Shown here: positions 7,632-18,487 of the stretch, piece after piece | How the letters are laid out: each line of letters begins with the position of its first letter | How positions within the stretch are numbered: position 1 is the stretch's first letter | NCBI RefSeq assembly: GCF_900100605.1 | Contig: NZ_FNCN01000005.1 | Coordinates: 100,828 to 164,827 of the forward strand | Direction: 5' to 3' | DNA from: Sinosporangium album | GTDB taxonomy: Bacteria > Actinomycetota > Actinomycetes > Streptosporangiales > Streptosporangiaceae | Length of the DNA stretch: 64,000 bases | Position numbers and translations under genes: made by a program | The notes under the pieces: generated by a model | What the model was told of the DNA's origin: nothing | Databases searched by the model: none | The model's input: the letters and a program-made list of their open reading frames with translations, nothing else

Positions 7632-9446
7632 GTGCGCGAATACCTCTTGATAGCGCTGGCGGCGGCTGCGGTGACCTATCTGCTGGTCCCGCTGGTCCGC
7701 GTGTTCGCCATCCGCATCGGCGCGATGCCGGAGGTGCGCGATCGCGACGTGCACACCAAGCCCACGCCCCGCCTCGGCGGGCTCGCGATGTACGGCGGGT
7801 TGGTCGCCGGCCTGATCATGGCCGATCAGCTGAAACACAGCGGCACGGTGCTCGCCGACGACAGGGCGATGTGGGCTCTGATCTGCGCCGGCGGGCTGAT
7901 CGTGGTGACCGGGTTCCTCGACGACTGGTGGGGCATGGACGCCCTCATCAAGCTGGGGGGCCAGGTCGGCGCGGCGGGTCTGCTGGTCTGGTTCGGCCTG
8001 AGTCTGCCGTGGATTCCGGGCCCCAACGGCGACAGCTACACGCTCGACTCCACCCTGAGCACGGTGGTGACGATCCTGGTGGTCGTCGTGACCATCAACG
8101 CGGTCAACTTCGTCGACGGGCTGGACGGCCTGGCCGCGGGCATCGTCTGCATCGCGGGCATCGCCATGTGGGGCTACTCCATCGTGCTGTCGCAGGCGGT
8201 CTCCAACGGCACCCGCATCAACCTCACGGCCATCATCACGGCCATCCTCATCGGCATGTGCCTGGGGTTCCTTCCGCACAACTTCCATCCCGCCAAGATC
8301 TTCATGGGTGACACCGGGGCCATGCTGATCGGCCTCGTGCTCGCCTCCTCGATCGTCACCGTCACCCCGGTCGACCCCGCGGCCATCAACCGCTTCCCGA
8401 TCGTGCTGCCGCTGCTGCTGCCGATCGCGGTGATGCTGCTGCCGCTGCTCGATCTGACGTCGGCCGTGGTCAGACGCACGTCGTACGGCCAGTCCCCGTT
8501 CGCCCCCGACCGGGGGCACCTGCATCACCGGCTGCTGGACATCGGCCATTCGCACCGCCGCACGGTCCTGATCATGTATGCGTGGACCTTCCTGTTCGCG
8601 GCGGCCGTGGTCGGTCTGTCGGTCGGTGGTGTCCCGCTGATCGTGTTCCCGGTCACAGTCCTGCTGGCCGTCGGGGTGCTCGTGCTGATGGCGCTTCCGC
8701 GCTGGCGGCTGCGCCGCAAGAACGGCGGATCACATGCGATGGGGCATTCCCCCGAACCCGAGCGAGAACCCCGGGCCGCCGCGCGGGATGAGGCGCGGGA
8801 TGCCGCCTCCGGGGCCCTGGCGCCTCCGGCGCCGAGGTCGGGCGCCCGTCCGCGACCGGTGCCCCAGCCGATGGCGGCGCCCGTGTCCGAGCGGTTCACG
8901 CCCACCGAGGACTTGACGCAGCCAGCGAGGCGGCGTCCGCCGTCCGCGGGCCGTCTGCCGAGGAGCCGGGTCTACGAAGGCCCTCCGCCCCACACGGGGC
9001 AGATCGCCGCCGTGCCGAAGGCCCCGGGCCCGCAGGAGGGGCGGCCTGCCGCGCCGTCCGCCCCGGAGACCGGGCAGATCGCCGCGGTGCCGGGCCGCGC
9101 GGTCCCTCAGGGCAGGCCGGAGGACGGCGACGCCGGCGCGCCGCGGACCGCGGAGCATCGGGGAAGACCCGAGGGAAGCGCCGCCGACGTGCCGCGGGCC
9201 GCGGGGATGCGAGGCCGACCGGCCGAGGATTCGCTCGGCGTGCCGCGGGCTGCCGACGGTCACGGAAGGCGTTCGGTGCCCCAGCCGCACAGCGGTGACA
9301 CGACGGGGCCCGTGCCGAAAGTGATGCCGACCACAGATTCCACCGATCACGGTTCGAACGCGGACTCCGTGGAACTTATCGATGACACGGCAGTCTTCCC
9401 TGCTTATCGGGATTCGCGCTCGACTCCGCCCCGGCGTATCCCCTGA
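7632..9446 (+). CDS. wecA: Undecaprenyl-phosphate GlcNAc-1-phosphate transferase, WecA/TagO type, with long C-terminal tail
   Basis: Polytopic membrane enzyme of the MraY/WecA family, which transfers a sugar 1-phosphate from a UDP-sugar to undecaprenyl phosphate. In actinobacteria this step starts synthesis of arabinogalactan-like or teichoic polymers. Family motifs include KPTPRLGGLAMY near residue 36, NFVDGLDGLAAG near 157, FMGDTGAMLIG near 227 and the DRGHLHHRLLDIGHSHR loop near 294. The membrane part ends at about residue 355. Residues 356-604 form a Pro/Arg/Gly/Ala-rich, probably disordered cytoplasmic tail containing two TGQIAAVP copies and several PRAA..GRP elements. The start is GTG. 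The gene lies between glyA and the atp genes, as in other actinobacteria. The exact sugar is not determinable. Confidence 0.9.
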   Translation: MREYLLIALAAAAVTYLLVPLVRVFAIRIGAMPEVRDRDVHTKPTPRLGGLAMYGGLVAGLIMADQLKHSGTVLADDRAMWALICAGGLIVVTGFLDDWWGMDALIKLGGQVGAAGLLVWFGLSLPWIPGPNGDSYTLDSTLSTVVTILVVVVTINAVNFVDGLDGLAAGIVCIAGIAMWGYSIVLSQAVSNGTRINLTAIITAILIGMCLGFLPHNFHPAKIFMGDTGAMLIGLVLASSIVTVTPVDPAAINRFPIVLPLLLPIAVMLLPLLDLTSAVVRRTSYGQSPFAPDRGHLHHRLLDIGHSHRRTVLIMYAWTFLFAAAVVGLSVGGVPLIVFPVTVLLAVGVLVLMALPRWRLRRKNGGSHAMGHSPEPEREPRAAARDEARDAASGALAPPAPRSGARPRPVPQPMAAPVSERFTPTEDLTQPARRRPPSAGRLPRSRVYEGPPPHTGQIAAVPKAPGPQEGRPAAPSAPETGQIAAVPGRAVPQGRPEDGDAGAPRTAEHRGRPEGSAADVPRAAGMRGRPAEDSLGVPRAADGHGRRSVPQPHSGDTTGPVPKVMPTTDSTDHGSNADSVELIDDTAVFPAYRDSRSTPPRRIP

Positions 9447-9575
9447 CACGTTCCTCGAAACGCCAGGTAAAAGCAGCCTTCACTGAGCTTGTGATAGCTT
9501 TCACGAATAGGAACCCCACGTGAACGGCCCTGTGGGGTAGCAAACGCTCGCTTGACAACTCATCCTGGAGCACCG

Positions 9576-9995
9576 ATGCAGGCCAACGACGTGCGCGTCC
9601 TCAAAAGCGCCGCGCTGCCCACGCTGGCGGCAGGTGTCGTCGCGGTTCTCGTGGCGGTTCTTCTGGGGGGTGCCACGGCGGCGTTCGGATCCGGGATCGC
9701 TCTGGGGCTGGTCGCCCTTTTCTTCACAATCAGCCTGGTCGTGGTGTCGTGGGCCGGCCGGGTCTCGCCCATGGCGATGATGACCGCCGCCGTTCTGAGC
9801 TATGTGGTGAAGGCGTTGGCCCTGATCATGCTGCTCAGGACGTTCGAGGGCGCCACGGCCTTCGATCCCCGGGCCTTCGGCTGGACTGTGATTGCGCTCA
9901 CTGTGGTGTGGACCTTCGGTGAGATGCGTGGCTTCATGAAGTTGAAGATGCTCTACGTCGACCCTGAAGGCCGAGTCCCTGGGCAGGGTGGCTGA
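9576..9995 (+). CDS. atpI: ATP synthase accessory protein I-like membrane protein
   Basis: A 139-residue protein with about four hydrophobic segments (near 15-35, 37-60, 66-88 and 100-118). Position and topology match the ATP-synt_I family, thought to help assemble or stabilise the c-ring or supply Mg. ATG 9576 follows GGAG at an 8-nt distance; an upstream TTG at 9552 is in frame but less likely. It is the first gene of the ATP synthase cluster. The family is poorly conserved in sequence, so the call leans on context. Confidence 0.8.
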   Translation: MQANDVRVLKSAALPTLAAGVVAVLVAVLLGGATAAFGSGIALGLVALFFTISLVVVSWAGRVSPMAMMTAAVLSYVVKALALIMLLRTFEGATAFDPRAFGWTVIALTVVWTFGEMRGFMKLKMLYVDPEGRVPGQGG

Positions 9996-10080
9996 ATGAC
10001 CGGGCGTATGATTTCGGCAGCCGGCGTGACGGGGTCCGATATGACTAGTCCTCACCGCGCCTGCTATCGTCGTGCCCGCG

Positions 10081-10296
10081 ATGAGCGAGCAGAAGCGTCG
10101 GCCAGAAGACGACGGCCGCGACTTTGCCAATGCCGCCTGGTCGATACCCAGCTACGTGCTCTCAGGGATCATTGTCTACGGCGGTATCGGCTGGTTGCTG
10201 AGCCGCTGGACTGGCGTGGTCGCGTTCACCCCGATCGGCCTGATCCTCGGCGTCGTGCTCTCCGTCTACCTGGTCTATCGGAAGTACGGACGCTGA
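10081..10296 (+). CDS. atpZ: AtpZ/AtpI-family small membrane protein
   Basis: A 71-residue protein with a charged N-terminus (MSEQKRRPEDD) and two membrane segments in the pattern typical of the ATPase_gene1 family (GIIVYGGIGWLLSRW, then GLILGVVLSVYLVY). It probably assists F0 assembly or ion supply to the synthase. ATG 10081 has no clear Shine-Dalgarno; an in-frame GTG lies 9 nt upstream. Here the gene follows the AtpI-like gene, whereas in many bacteria atpZ precedes atpI. Confidence 0.8.
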   Translation: MSEQKRRPEDDGRDFANAAWSIPSYVLSGIIVYGGIGWLLSRWTGVVAFTPIGLILGVVLSVYLVYRKYGR

Positions 10297-10363
10297 CGCT
10301 CGGCGGTGATCGCCTTGTCGGAGAAGTCCACTTGTTCTACTACCACGTCGAAGGGAACGCCGC

Positions 10364-11155
10364 GTGAGCACGCTGACGCTCCTCGCCTCCGGGGATGAGT
10401 TCAAGGCCCCAGGGCTCGAACTCTTCGAATTCCCCCCGATCATTTCTGGCGTCCCATGGTTCACCAAACCCGTGCTGGTGGCGCTTCTGAGCACGTTGAT
10501 CGTTTTGATCTTCTGCTGGTCGGCGTTCGCGAAGCCGAAGCTGGTGCCGAGAGGCGTCCAGAACGTTGCCGAGATGGGTTACATGTTCATCCGCGACCAG
10601 GTCGCCCGGCCGTTCCTCGGCAAGGACGCAGACCGGTGGATGGGCCTGCTGCTCAGCCTCTTCTTCCTGATCTGGGTCTGGAACCTGATGGGTGTCGTCC
10701 CCGGCATCCAGTTCCCCGTCGTCTCGCACATCGCCTTCCCGTTCGTGCTCGCGGCCTCCATCTACGTGCTCAAGCTCTACCTCGGCTTCAAGCACCAGGG
10801 GTTCTTCGGCTACTTCAAGAACATGATGTTCCCGCCGGGGCTTCCCAAGCCCATCTACGTGCTGCTCGCCCCCATCGAGTTCCTCTCGAACATGATCGTG
10901 GCTCCCTTCACGCACGCGGTGCGACTCTTCGCCAACATGTTCGCGGGCCACATCATCCTGGCGTTCTTCAGCCTGGTCGGCTTCTGGTTCCTGTTTGAGA
11001 ACCTCACGCCCCTCGGCGCGCCTCTCGGCGTCCTGGGCGTGGTCATGACGATCGGGATGACGCTCTTCGAGATGTTCATCCAGTTCCTGCAGGCATTCCT
11101 CTTCGCGATGCTCGCGGCGATGTACATCGGCAACTCGCTCCACCCCGAGCACTGA
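10364..11155 (+). CDS. atpB: F0F1 ATP synthase subunit a
   Basis: Membrane stator subunit forming the proton half-channels beside the c-ring. It has 263 residues with five or six membrane helices. The essential channel arginine is Arg187 in FTHAVRLFANMFAGH, and MFAGH is a family hallmark. The start is GTG preceded by GAAGGGAA. It begins the structural atpBEFHAGDC order. Confidence 0.97.
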   Translation: MSTLTLLASGDEFKAPGLELFEFPPIISGVPWFTKPVLVALLSTLIVLIFCWSAFAKPKLVPRGVQNVAEMGYMFIRDQVARPFLGKDADRWMGLLLSLFFLIWVWNLMGVVPGIQFPVVSHIAFPFVLAASIYVLKLYLGFKHQGFFGYFKNMMFPPGLPKPIYVLLAPIEFLSNMIVAPFTHAVRLFANMFAGHIILAFFSLVGFWFLFENLTPLGAPLGVLGVVMTIGMTLFEMFIQFLQAFLFAMLAAMYIGNSLHPEH

Positions 11156-11208
11156 GTCCTCCAACGGAAATGTCCAGACCGGTGGGCCCTCCACCGGCCG
11201 ACCAGTAA

Positions 11209-11460
<252 letters not shown>

Positions 11461-11492
11461 CGTACGACAACCCCTGACGAAAGGCTGCAATC

Positions 11493-12044
11493 ATGATCAC
11501 AGCAGCACGGCTCGCCGCGGAGGAAGGGGCCAACAGCCCTCTTCTTCCGCACACATATGAGCTGGTCGTTGGTGGCTTCGCCTTTTTCGTCGTGCTCTTC
11601 GTCGTCGGCAAGATCCTCACCCCGCGCATCCAGAAGACGCTCGCGGAGAGGACCGACGCCATCGAGGGGGGCCTGAAGAGAGCCGAAGAGGTCCAGGACG
11701 AGGCCAAGCGCACGCTGGAGAGCTACCGCGCCCAGCTCGCCGAGGCCCGTCACGAGGCCGCGCGCCTGCGCGAAGAGGCCCGCGAGCAGGGTGCGCAGAT
11801 CAAGGCCGAACTCCGCGAGGAGGCCCAGGCCGAGGCCCGCCGCATCATCGAGCAGGCCCACGCCCAGATCGAGGCCGAGCGTCAGACCGCCTTCGCCCAG
11901 CTCCGGGTGGAGATCGGGCGGCTGTCGACCGACCTCGCCGGCCGCATCGTCGGTGAGTCGCTGGAGGACGAGGCCCGCCAGCGCCGCATCGTCGACCGGT
12001 TCCTTGAAGAGCTTGAGGGTGCCGGCTCCGAGGCGGTTCGCTGA
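11493..12044 (+). CDS. atpF: F0F1 ATP synthase subunit b
   Basis: Peripheral-stalk subunit of 183 residues. One N-terminal membrane helix at about 22-42 (LVVGGFAFFVVLFVVGKIL) is followed by a long Ala/Glu/Arg-rich helix, residues 50-170, that dimerises or binds delta. Its stop overlaps the atpH start by one nucleotide (TGATG), so the two are probably translationally coupled. Confidence 0.97.
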   Translation: MITAARLAAEEGANSPLLPHTYELVVGGFAFFVVLFVVGKILTPRIQKTLAERTDAIEGGLKRAEEVQDEAKRTLESYRAQLAEARHEAARLREEAREQGAQIKAELREEAQAEARRIIEQAHAQIEAERQTAFAQLRVEIGRLSTDLAGRIVGESLEDEARQRRIVDRFLEELEGAGSEAVR

Positions 12045-12853
12045 TGCGTGGCCTCAGCAGGTCCTCGCTGGCCGAGGTGGAAGAGCGGTTCAACGGAGTC
12101 GCCGGTGCGGCCGACCTCGGGACGCTGGCCGACGAGCTGTTCGCGGTCGCCGACCTGTTCGGCCGCGAACACGGCCTTCGCCGTTCGCTCTCCGACCCGT
12201 CTGTGGCCCCCGAGCAGAAGGCACAGGCCGCACGCGTGCTCTTTGAGGGCAAGGTGAGTCCGGCGGCGGTGGCGACGGTCGAGTCGGCCGTCGAGGCCAA
12301 GTGGTCCCGCGCCGCCGACCTGCCCGACGTGCTTGAGCGCCTCGGGGTGGTCGCCGCGTGCGCGGAGGCCGAGTCGCAGAACAGGCTCGACGATGTCGAA
12401 GACGAACTGTTCAGGTTCGGGCGCATCGTCGCGGCCAGCTCCGACCTGCGCCGGGCCCTGACCAGCCCGTCGCTCCCCGCTGACGCCAAGCGGGCACTGC
12501 TCGCCGAGCTCCTCGGGGACAAGGTGGCGCCGTCCACCCTCCGTCTCCTGGTCCAGCTCGTCACGCATCCGCGAGGACGTAGCCTGGATTCGGGACTCGA
12601 AGAGTTCGGCGGCCTTGTCTCTGAGCAGCGTCAGCGCCTCGTCGCGGTGGTGCGCAGCGCCATCCCGCTCAGCGAGGAGCACAAGCAGAGGCTCGCCGCG
12701 TGGCTGCGCGCCTCGTTTGGTCGCGACGTCCATCTGAACGTCGAAGTGGACCCGCGCGTGCTCGGTGGATTCTCGATCCGCATCGGCGACGAGATCATCG
12801 ACACCACGATCACGGGCCGCATTGAAGAAGTCCGCCGCCGGTTGGCCGGCTAG
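12044..12853 (+). CDS. atpH: F0F1 ATP synthase subunit delta
   Basis: Stator subunit of 269 residues connecting the b stalk to the top of the alpha3beta3 head. The C-terminal signature VNVEVDPRVLGGFSIRIGD-like segment, here LNVEVDPRVLGGF followed by SIRIGDEIID, lies near residues 230-255. It is longer than the E. coli subunit (177 aa) because of an extended N-terminal part, as usual in actinobacteria. It is not a b-delta fusion, since a separate full-length atpF precedes it. Confidence 0.96.
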   Translation: MRGLSRSSLAEVEERFNGVAGAADLGTLADELFAVADLFGREHGLRRSLSDPSVAPEQKAQAARVLFEGKVSPAAVATVESAVEAKWSRAADLPDVLERLGVVAACAEAESQNRLDDVEDELFRFGRIVAASSDLRRALTSPSLPADAKRALLAELLGDKVAPSTLRLLVQLVTHPRGRSLDSGLEEFGGLVSEQRQRLVAVVRSAIPLSEEHKQRLAAWLRASFGRDVHLNVEVDPRVLGGFSIRIGDEIIDTTITGRIEEVRRRLAG

Positions 12854-12874
12854 GCGAATAGGGAGACTGAAGAG

Positions 12875-14527
12875 ATGGCGGAGCTGACGATCCGGCCGGA
12901 CGAGATCCGGGACGCGCTTGAGCGCTTCGTCCAGGCGTACGAACCGGAAGGCGCCGCGCGCGAGGAGATCGGGACCGTCGTCGACTGCGGCGACGGTATC
13001 GCCCATGTCTCCGGCCTTCCCTCGGCGATGGCGAACGAACTGCTGGAGTTCGAGGACGGTACGCGCGGACTGGCACTGAACCTGGATGTCCGGGAGATCG
13101 GTGTCGTTATCCTGGGTGACTTCAGCAAGATCGAGGAGGGCCAGTCGGTCCGCCGGACCGGTCAGGTCCTGTCGGTCCCGGTCGGCGACAACTTCCTCGG
13201 CCGCGTGGTGGACCCGCTGGGCGTCCCCCTCGACGGCAAGGGCGCGATCGAGGCCGAGGGGCTGCGCGCCCTGGAGCTGCAGGCGCCTTCGGTCGTTCAG
13301 CGGCAGCCCGTGAAGGAGCCGCTGCAGACCGGCCTCAAGGCGGTCGACGCCATGACCCCGATCGGCCGTGGCCAGCGCCAGCTGATCATCGGTGACCGTG
13401 GCACCGGCAAGACCGCCATCGCCGTGGACACCATCCTCAACCAGCGTGAGAACTGGCTGTCGGGCGACCCGTCCAAGCAGGTCCGCTGCGTCTACGTCGC
13501 CGTCGGCCAGAAGGGCTCGACGATCGCGCAGGTGCAGGGCCGCCTGGAGGAGGCGGGCGCGATGGAGTACACCACCATCGTCGCCGCCCCGGCGTCCGAC
13601 CCCGCCGGTTACAAGTACATCGCCCCTTACACCGGCTCCGCCATCGGGCAGCACTGGATGTACCAGGGCAAGCACGTTCTGATCGTCTTCGACGACCTGA
13701 GCAAGCAGGCCGACGCCTACCGCGCCGTCTCGCTGCTGCTGCGCCGCCCGCCGGGCCGTGAGGCGTTCCCCGGTGACGTCTTCTACTTGCACTCGCGTCT
13801 GCTGGAACGCTGCGCGAAGCTCTCCGCCGACCTGGGCGGCGGCTCGATGACCGGGCTCCCGGTCATCGAGACCAAGGGTAACGACGTCTCGGCGTTCATC
13901 CCGACCAACGTCATCTCCATCACCGACGGCCAGTGCTTCCTGGAGACGGACCTGTTCAACGCCGGTGTCCGTCCGGCCATCAACGTCGGTGTCTCGGTCT
14001 CCCGAGTCGGTGGCTCGGCGCAGATCAAGGCCATGAGGAAGGTCGCCGGCACGCTCCGCATCTCCCTGTCGCAGTACCGCGACCTGGAGGCGTTCGCCGC
14101 GTTCGCCTCCGACCTGGACGCCGCCTCGCGGGCCCAGCTTGAGCGCGGACAGCGACTGATCGAGTTGCTCAAGCAGCCGCAGTACAGCCCGTTCGCGGTC
14201 GAGCAGCAGGTCGTCTCCGTCTGGGCGGGCACCACCGGCCAGCTCGACGACGTGCCGGTCGAGGACGTGCGGAGATTCGAGGCGGAGTTCCTCGACTACA
14301 TCTCCCGCGAGCACAAGGGCGTCTTCGACGGTATCCGGGAGACCAAGGACCTCTCCGACGACGCGGTGACCCTGCTCAAGGGCGCGATCACCGAGTTCAA
14401 GAAGGGTTTCGAGACCTCCTCGGGCGAGCTCCTGGTCAAGGACGAGCCGGTCCCGTCGCTTGAGGCCGGCGAAGTCGGCCAGGAGAAGATCACCAAGCAC
14501 GTTCGCCAGGTCGAAGAGAAGAAGTAG
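12875..14527 (+). CDS. atpA: F0F1 ATP synthase subunit alpha
   Basis: Non-catalytic nucleotide-binding subunit of 550 residues. The P-loop GDRGTGKT is at 173-180 and a Walker B-like [11 protein letters not shown] is near 268. After the normal C-terminal domain there is an acidic/basic tail of about 40 residues ([11 protein letters not shown] ... RQVEEKK). In mycobacteria a C-terminal alpha extension suppresses ATP hydrolysis; a similar role here is inference. Intergenic gaps to atpH and atpG are short. Confidence 0.98.
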   Translation: MAELTIRPDEIRDALERFVQAYEPEGAAREEIGTVVDCGDGIAHVSGLPSAMANELLEFEDGTRGLALNLDVREIGVVILGDFSKIEEGQSVRRTGQVLSVPVGDNFLGRVVDPLGVPLDGKGAIEAEGLRALELQAPSVVQRQPVKEPLQTGLKAVDAMTPIGRGQRQLIIGDRGTGKTAIAVDTILNQRENWLSGDPSKQVRCVYVAVGQKGSTIAQVQGRLEEAGAMEYTTIVAAPASDPAGYKYIAPYTGSAIGQHWMYQGKHVLIVFDDLSKQADAYRAVSLLLRRPPGREAFPGDVFYLHSRLLERCAKLSADLGGGSMTGLPVIETKGNDVSAFIPTNVISITDGQCFLETDLFNAGVRPAINVGVSVSRVGGSAQIKAMRKVAGTLRISLSQYRDLEAFAAFASDLDAASRAQLERGQRLIELLKQPQYSPFAVEQQVVSVWAGTTGQLDDVPVEDVRRFEAEFLDYISREHKGVFDGIRETKDLSDDAVTLLKGAITEFKKGFETSSGELLVKDEPVPSLEAGEVGQEKITKHVRQVEEKK

Positions 14528-14530
14528 CCG

Positions 14531-16862
<2,332 letters not shown>

Positions 16863-16870
16863 TCGCCTTC

Positions 16871-16901
16871 GGTGCCGGTACGGCGACGCCGTACCGGCAC
16901 C
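16871..16901 (+). terminator. Intercistronic hairpin between atpD and atpC
   Basis: A perfect 14-bp stem (GGTGCCGGTACGGC 16871-16884, GCCGTACCGGCACC 16888-16901) with a GAC loop lies in the 60-nt gap between atpD and atpC. It is followed by CTGATCGGAAAGGAG, the atpC Shine-Dalgarno region, and not by a T tract. An RNA-processing, attenuation or stability element is as likely as true termination. Confidence 0.65.
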
Positions 16902-16922
16902 TGATCGGAAAGGAGCCTTACG

Positions 16923-17327
16923 GTGGCGAAGCTGCAAGTAGGGGTCGTCTCGCCGGAGCGCGAGATCTGGTCCGGCGAGGCGGACATGGTGGTTGCCAAG
17001 ACCGTCGACGGTGAGATCGGTATTATGCCCAGACACGCTCCTGTGCTGGGTGTCCTCGTCGAGGGTGGCGTCCTGCGCGTGAAGCGTGGCGACGGCGGGG
17101 CCGACCTCGTCGCCGCCGTCCACGGCGGGTTCATCTCGGTGGCCGACAACCAGGTCTCGGTCCTCGCCGAGGCAGCCGAGCTGGGCTCCGAAGTGGATGT
17201 CGCGGCGGCCCGTGACGCCCTTGAGCGCGCTCAGGCCTCCATCGAGGCCGACGCCGACGACGCGGAAGCGGCCCTCGCGGCCAAACGCGCCCGCGCCAGG
17301 CTGCGCGCCGCCGGCGAAGACGCCTGA
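16923..17327 (+). CDS. atpC: F0F1 ATP synthase subunit epsilon
   Basis: Central-stalk and regulatory subunit, 134 residues. The N-terminal beta-sandwich begins KLQVGVVSPEREIWSGEADMV and contains GEIGIMPRHAPVLGVL; an Ala/Glu/Arg-rich C-terminal helical hairpin covers about 85-134. The start is GTG with a strong AAAGGAG eight nucleotides upstream. It is the last structural gene of the operon. Confidence 0.96.
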   Translation: MAKLQVGVVSPEREIWSGEADMVVAKTVDGEIGIMPRHAPVLGVLVEGGVLRVKRGDGGADLVAAVHGGFISVADNQVSVLAEAAELGSEVDVAAARDALERAQASIEADADDAEAALAAKRARARLRAAGEDA

Positions 17328-17357
17328 TTTTCAAGACATCTTCCGGTGGGGGCGGCG

Positions 17358-17732
17358 ATGACGACGACGCTGGTGATTCTGGCGGGTGTAGCGCTCATCG
17401 CGGCCCTCATGCTCCTGCGGGGGTTCGTCCTCTCCCGCGCCCGGGGCCATGTGCCCTGTTCGCTGCGGACGGAGACCAGCGGCTGGAAATCGGGCGTAGC
17501 CCGCTATGCCGACGGGGAGCTCCACTGGATCCCCTTTCTGGGTCTACGGCTGAGGCCGCGCCACGCGATTGCGAGGCGCGGCCTCACTGTTTCGGCCCGT
17601 CGGCCGCTGGGAGGCGGCCTGTGGGCGGTCGACTGCGGCGCGGTGTCCCTGGCCATGTCGGAGGACGCGCTCACCGGTTTCCTGGCCTGGCTCGAGTCGG
17701 CGCCGCCGGGCGCGCACCTCGACATGGCCTAG
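17358..17732 (+). CDS. DUF2550 family membrane-anchored protein
   Basis: A 124-residue protein with one N-terminal membrane helix (about 5-25) and a small soluble domain containing GHVPCSLRT and WKSGVARYADGELHW. Genes of the DUF2550 family lie directly after atpC in many actinobacteria, matching this position. Function is unknown. ATG 17358 follows a G-rich stretch; an in-frame GTG at 17346 is the alternative. The stop codon lies inside the first copy of a 13-nt tandem repeat. Confidence 0.85.
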   Translation: MTTTLVILAGVALIAALMLLRGFVLSRARGHVPCSLRTETSGWKSGVARYADGELHWIPFLGLRLRPRHAIARRGLTVSARRPLGGGLWAVDCGAVSLAMSEDALTGFLAWLESAPPGAHLDMA

Positions 17733-17778
17733 AGGCCTCGCCTAGAGGCCTCGGCTAGAGGCGCGGCCTAGAGGTGCG
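17727..17778. repeat. Four-copy 13-nt tandem repeat with TAG on both strands
   Basis: Four contiguous 13-nt copies: GCCTAGAGGCCTC (17727 and 17740), GGCTAGAGGCGCG (17753) and GCCTAGAGGTGCG (17766). Every copy contains CTAG, so each carries TAG on both strands. The array fills the gap between two convergent genes. The first copy supplies the stop of the DUF2550 gene, and the array ends one base before the stop of the adenosyltransferase gene on the other strand. Confidence 0.9.
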
Positions 17779-18369
17779 CTAGCGGGTGCCTCCCGGCTTC
17801 CAGAGCACCTCCTCGCCCCCGGCGGCGATCCGGCAGAGGATGAACAGCAGGTCCGACAGCCGGTTGAGGTATTTCGCCGTCAGCGGGTTGACGTCGTCGT
17901 GGGTCTCCAGCGCCGCCCAGGTGCTGCGTTCGGCACGCCGTACGGTGACCCTGGCGACGTGGAGGAGCGCCGCGGCGGGGGCGCCGCCCGGCAGGATGAA
18001 GCTGCGCAGCGGCTTGAGCTGCGCGTTGAAGTGGTCGCATTGCGCTTCGAGCCACTCGATGTAGGAAGCTTCCACCCGCAGCGGGGGGAACTCCGGGTTC
18101 TCGGTCACCGGTGTGCAGAGGTCCGCTCCGAGGTCGAACATCTCATTCTGGATCCGGCCGAGCGCCTCCGCGATCTCGTCGCTCAGGGAGCCGAGGGACA
18201 GGGCCACGCCGATGGCCGCGTTGGCCTCCTCGACGTCGGCGTAGGCGGCTAGGCGCGGGTCCGTCTTGCGGGTGCGGCTCATGTCGCCGAGGGCGGTGGT
18301 GCCGTCGTCGCCGGTCTTGGTGTAGATCTTCGAGAGGACGACGGGCTTGTCGTTGTCGGCGCGTGTCAT
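17779..18369 (-). CDS. Cob(I)alamin adenosyltransferase, PduO type
   Basis: Transfers the adenosyl group of ATP to cob(I)alamin to make coenzyme B12, the cofactor of acyl-CoA mutases. The 196-residue protein has the PduO signature: the ATP-binding N-terminus KIYTKTGDDGTTALGD at about 14-29, then VRRAERSTW and LNRLSDLLFILCR, including the RRAER and NRLSD motifs that bind ATP and shape the active site. It is transcribed toward the atp operon and divergently from the ABC exporter operon. It probably supplies the mutase encoded near 37-39 kb. Confidence 0.95.
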   Translation of the reverse strand: MTRADNDKPVVLSKIYTKTGDDGTTALGDMSRTRKTDPRLAAYADVEEANAAIGVALSLGSLSDEIAEALGRIQNEMFDLGADLCTPVTENPEFPPLRVEASYIEWLEAQCDHFNAQLKPLRSFILPGGAPAAALLHVARVTVRRAERSTWAALETHDDVNPLTAKYLNRLSDLLFILCRIAAGGEEVLWKPGGTR

Positions 18370-18392
18370 GCGGCCAGCGTAGACCTGGGCTT

Positions 18393-18406
18393 ATGACAAA
18401 TGTCAT
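18393..18406. promoter_or_regulatory. 14-bp palindrome, candidate operator of the exporter operon
   Basis: ATGACA-AA-TGTCAT lies in the divergent region between the adenosyltransferase and the ABC transporter, about 80 nt upstream of the ABC start. The symmetry suits a dimeric NarL-type response regulator such as the one encoded in the same operon at 21499. It could also affect the adenosyltransferase promoter, being only 24 nt from its start codon. Confidence 0.45.
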
Positions 18407-18487
18407 CGGGTGCGGCGCCGTTCTTCCCCGATCTTCGGTGATAGCGGCGACTGCCGCGCGACCGGGTGTCAAAGGCACTCTTTTGCC

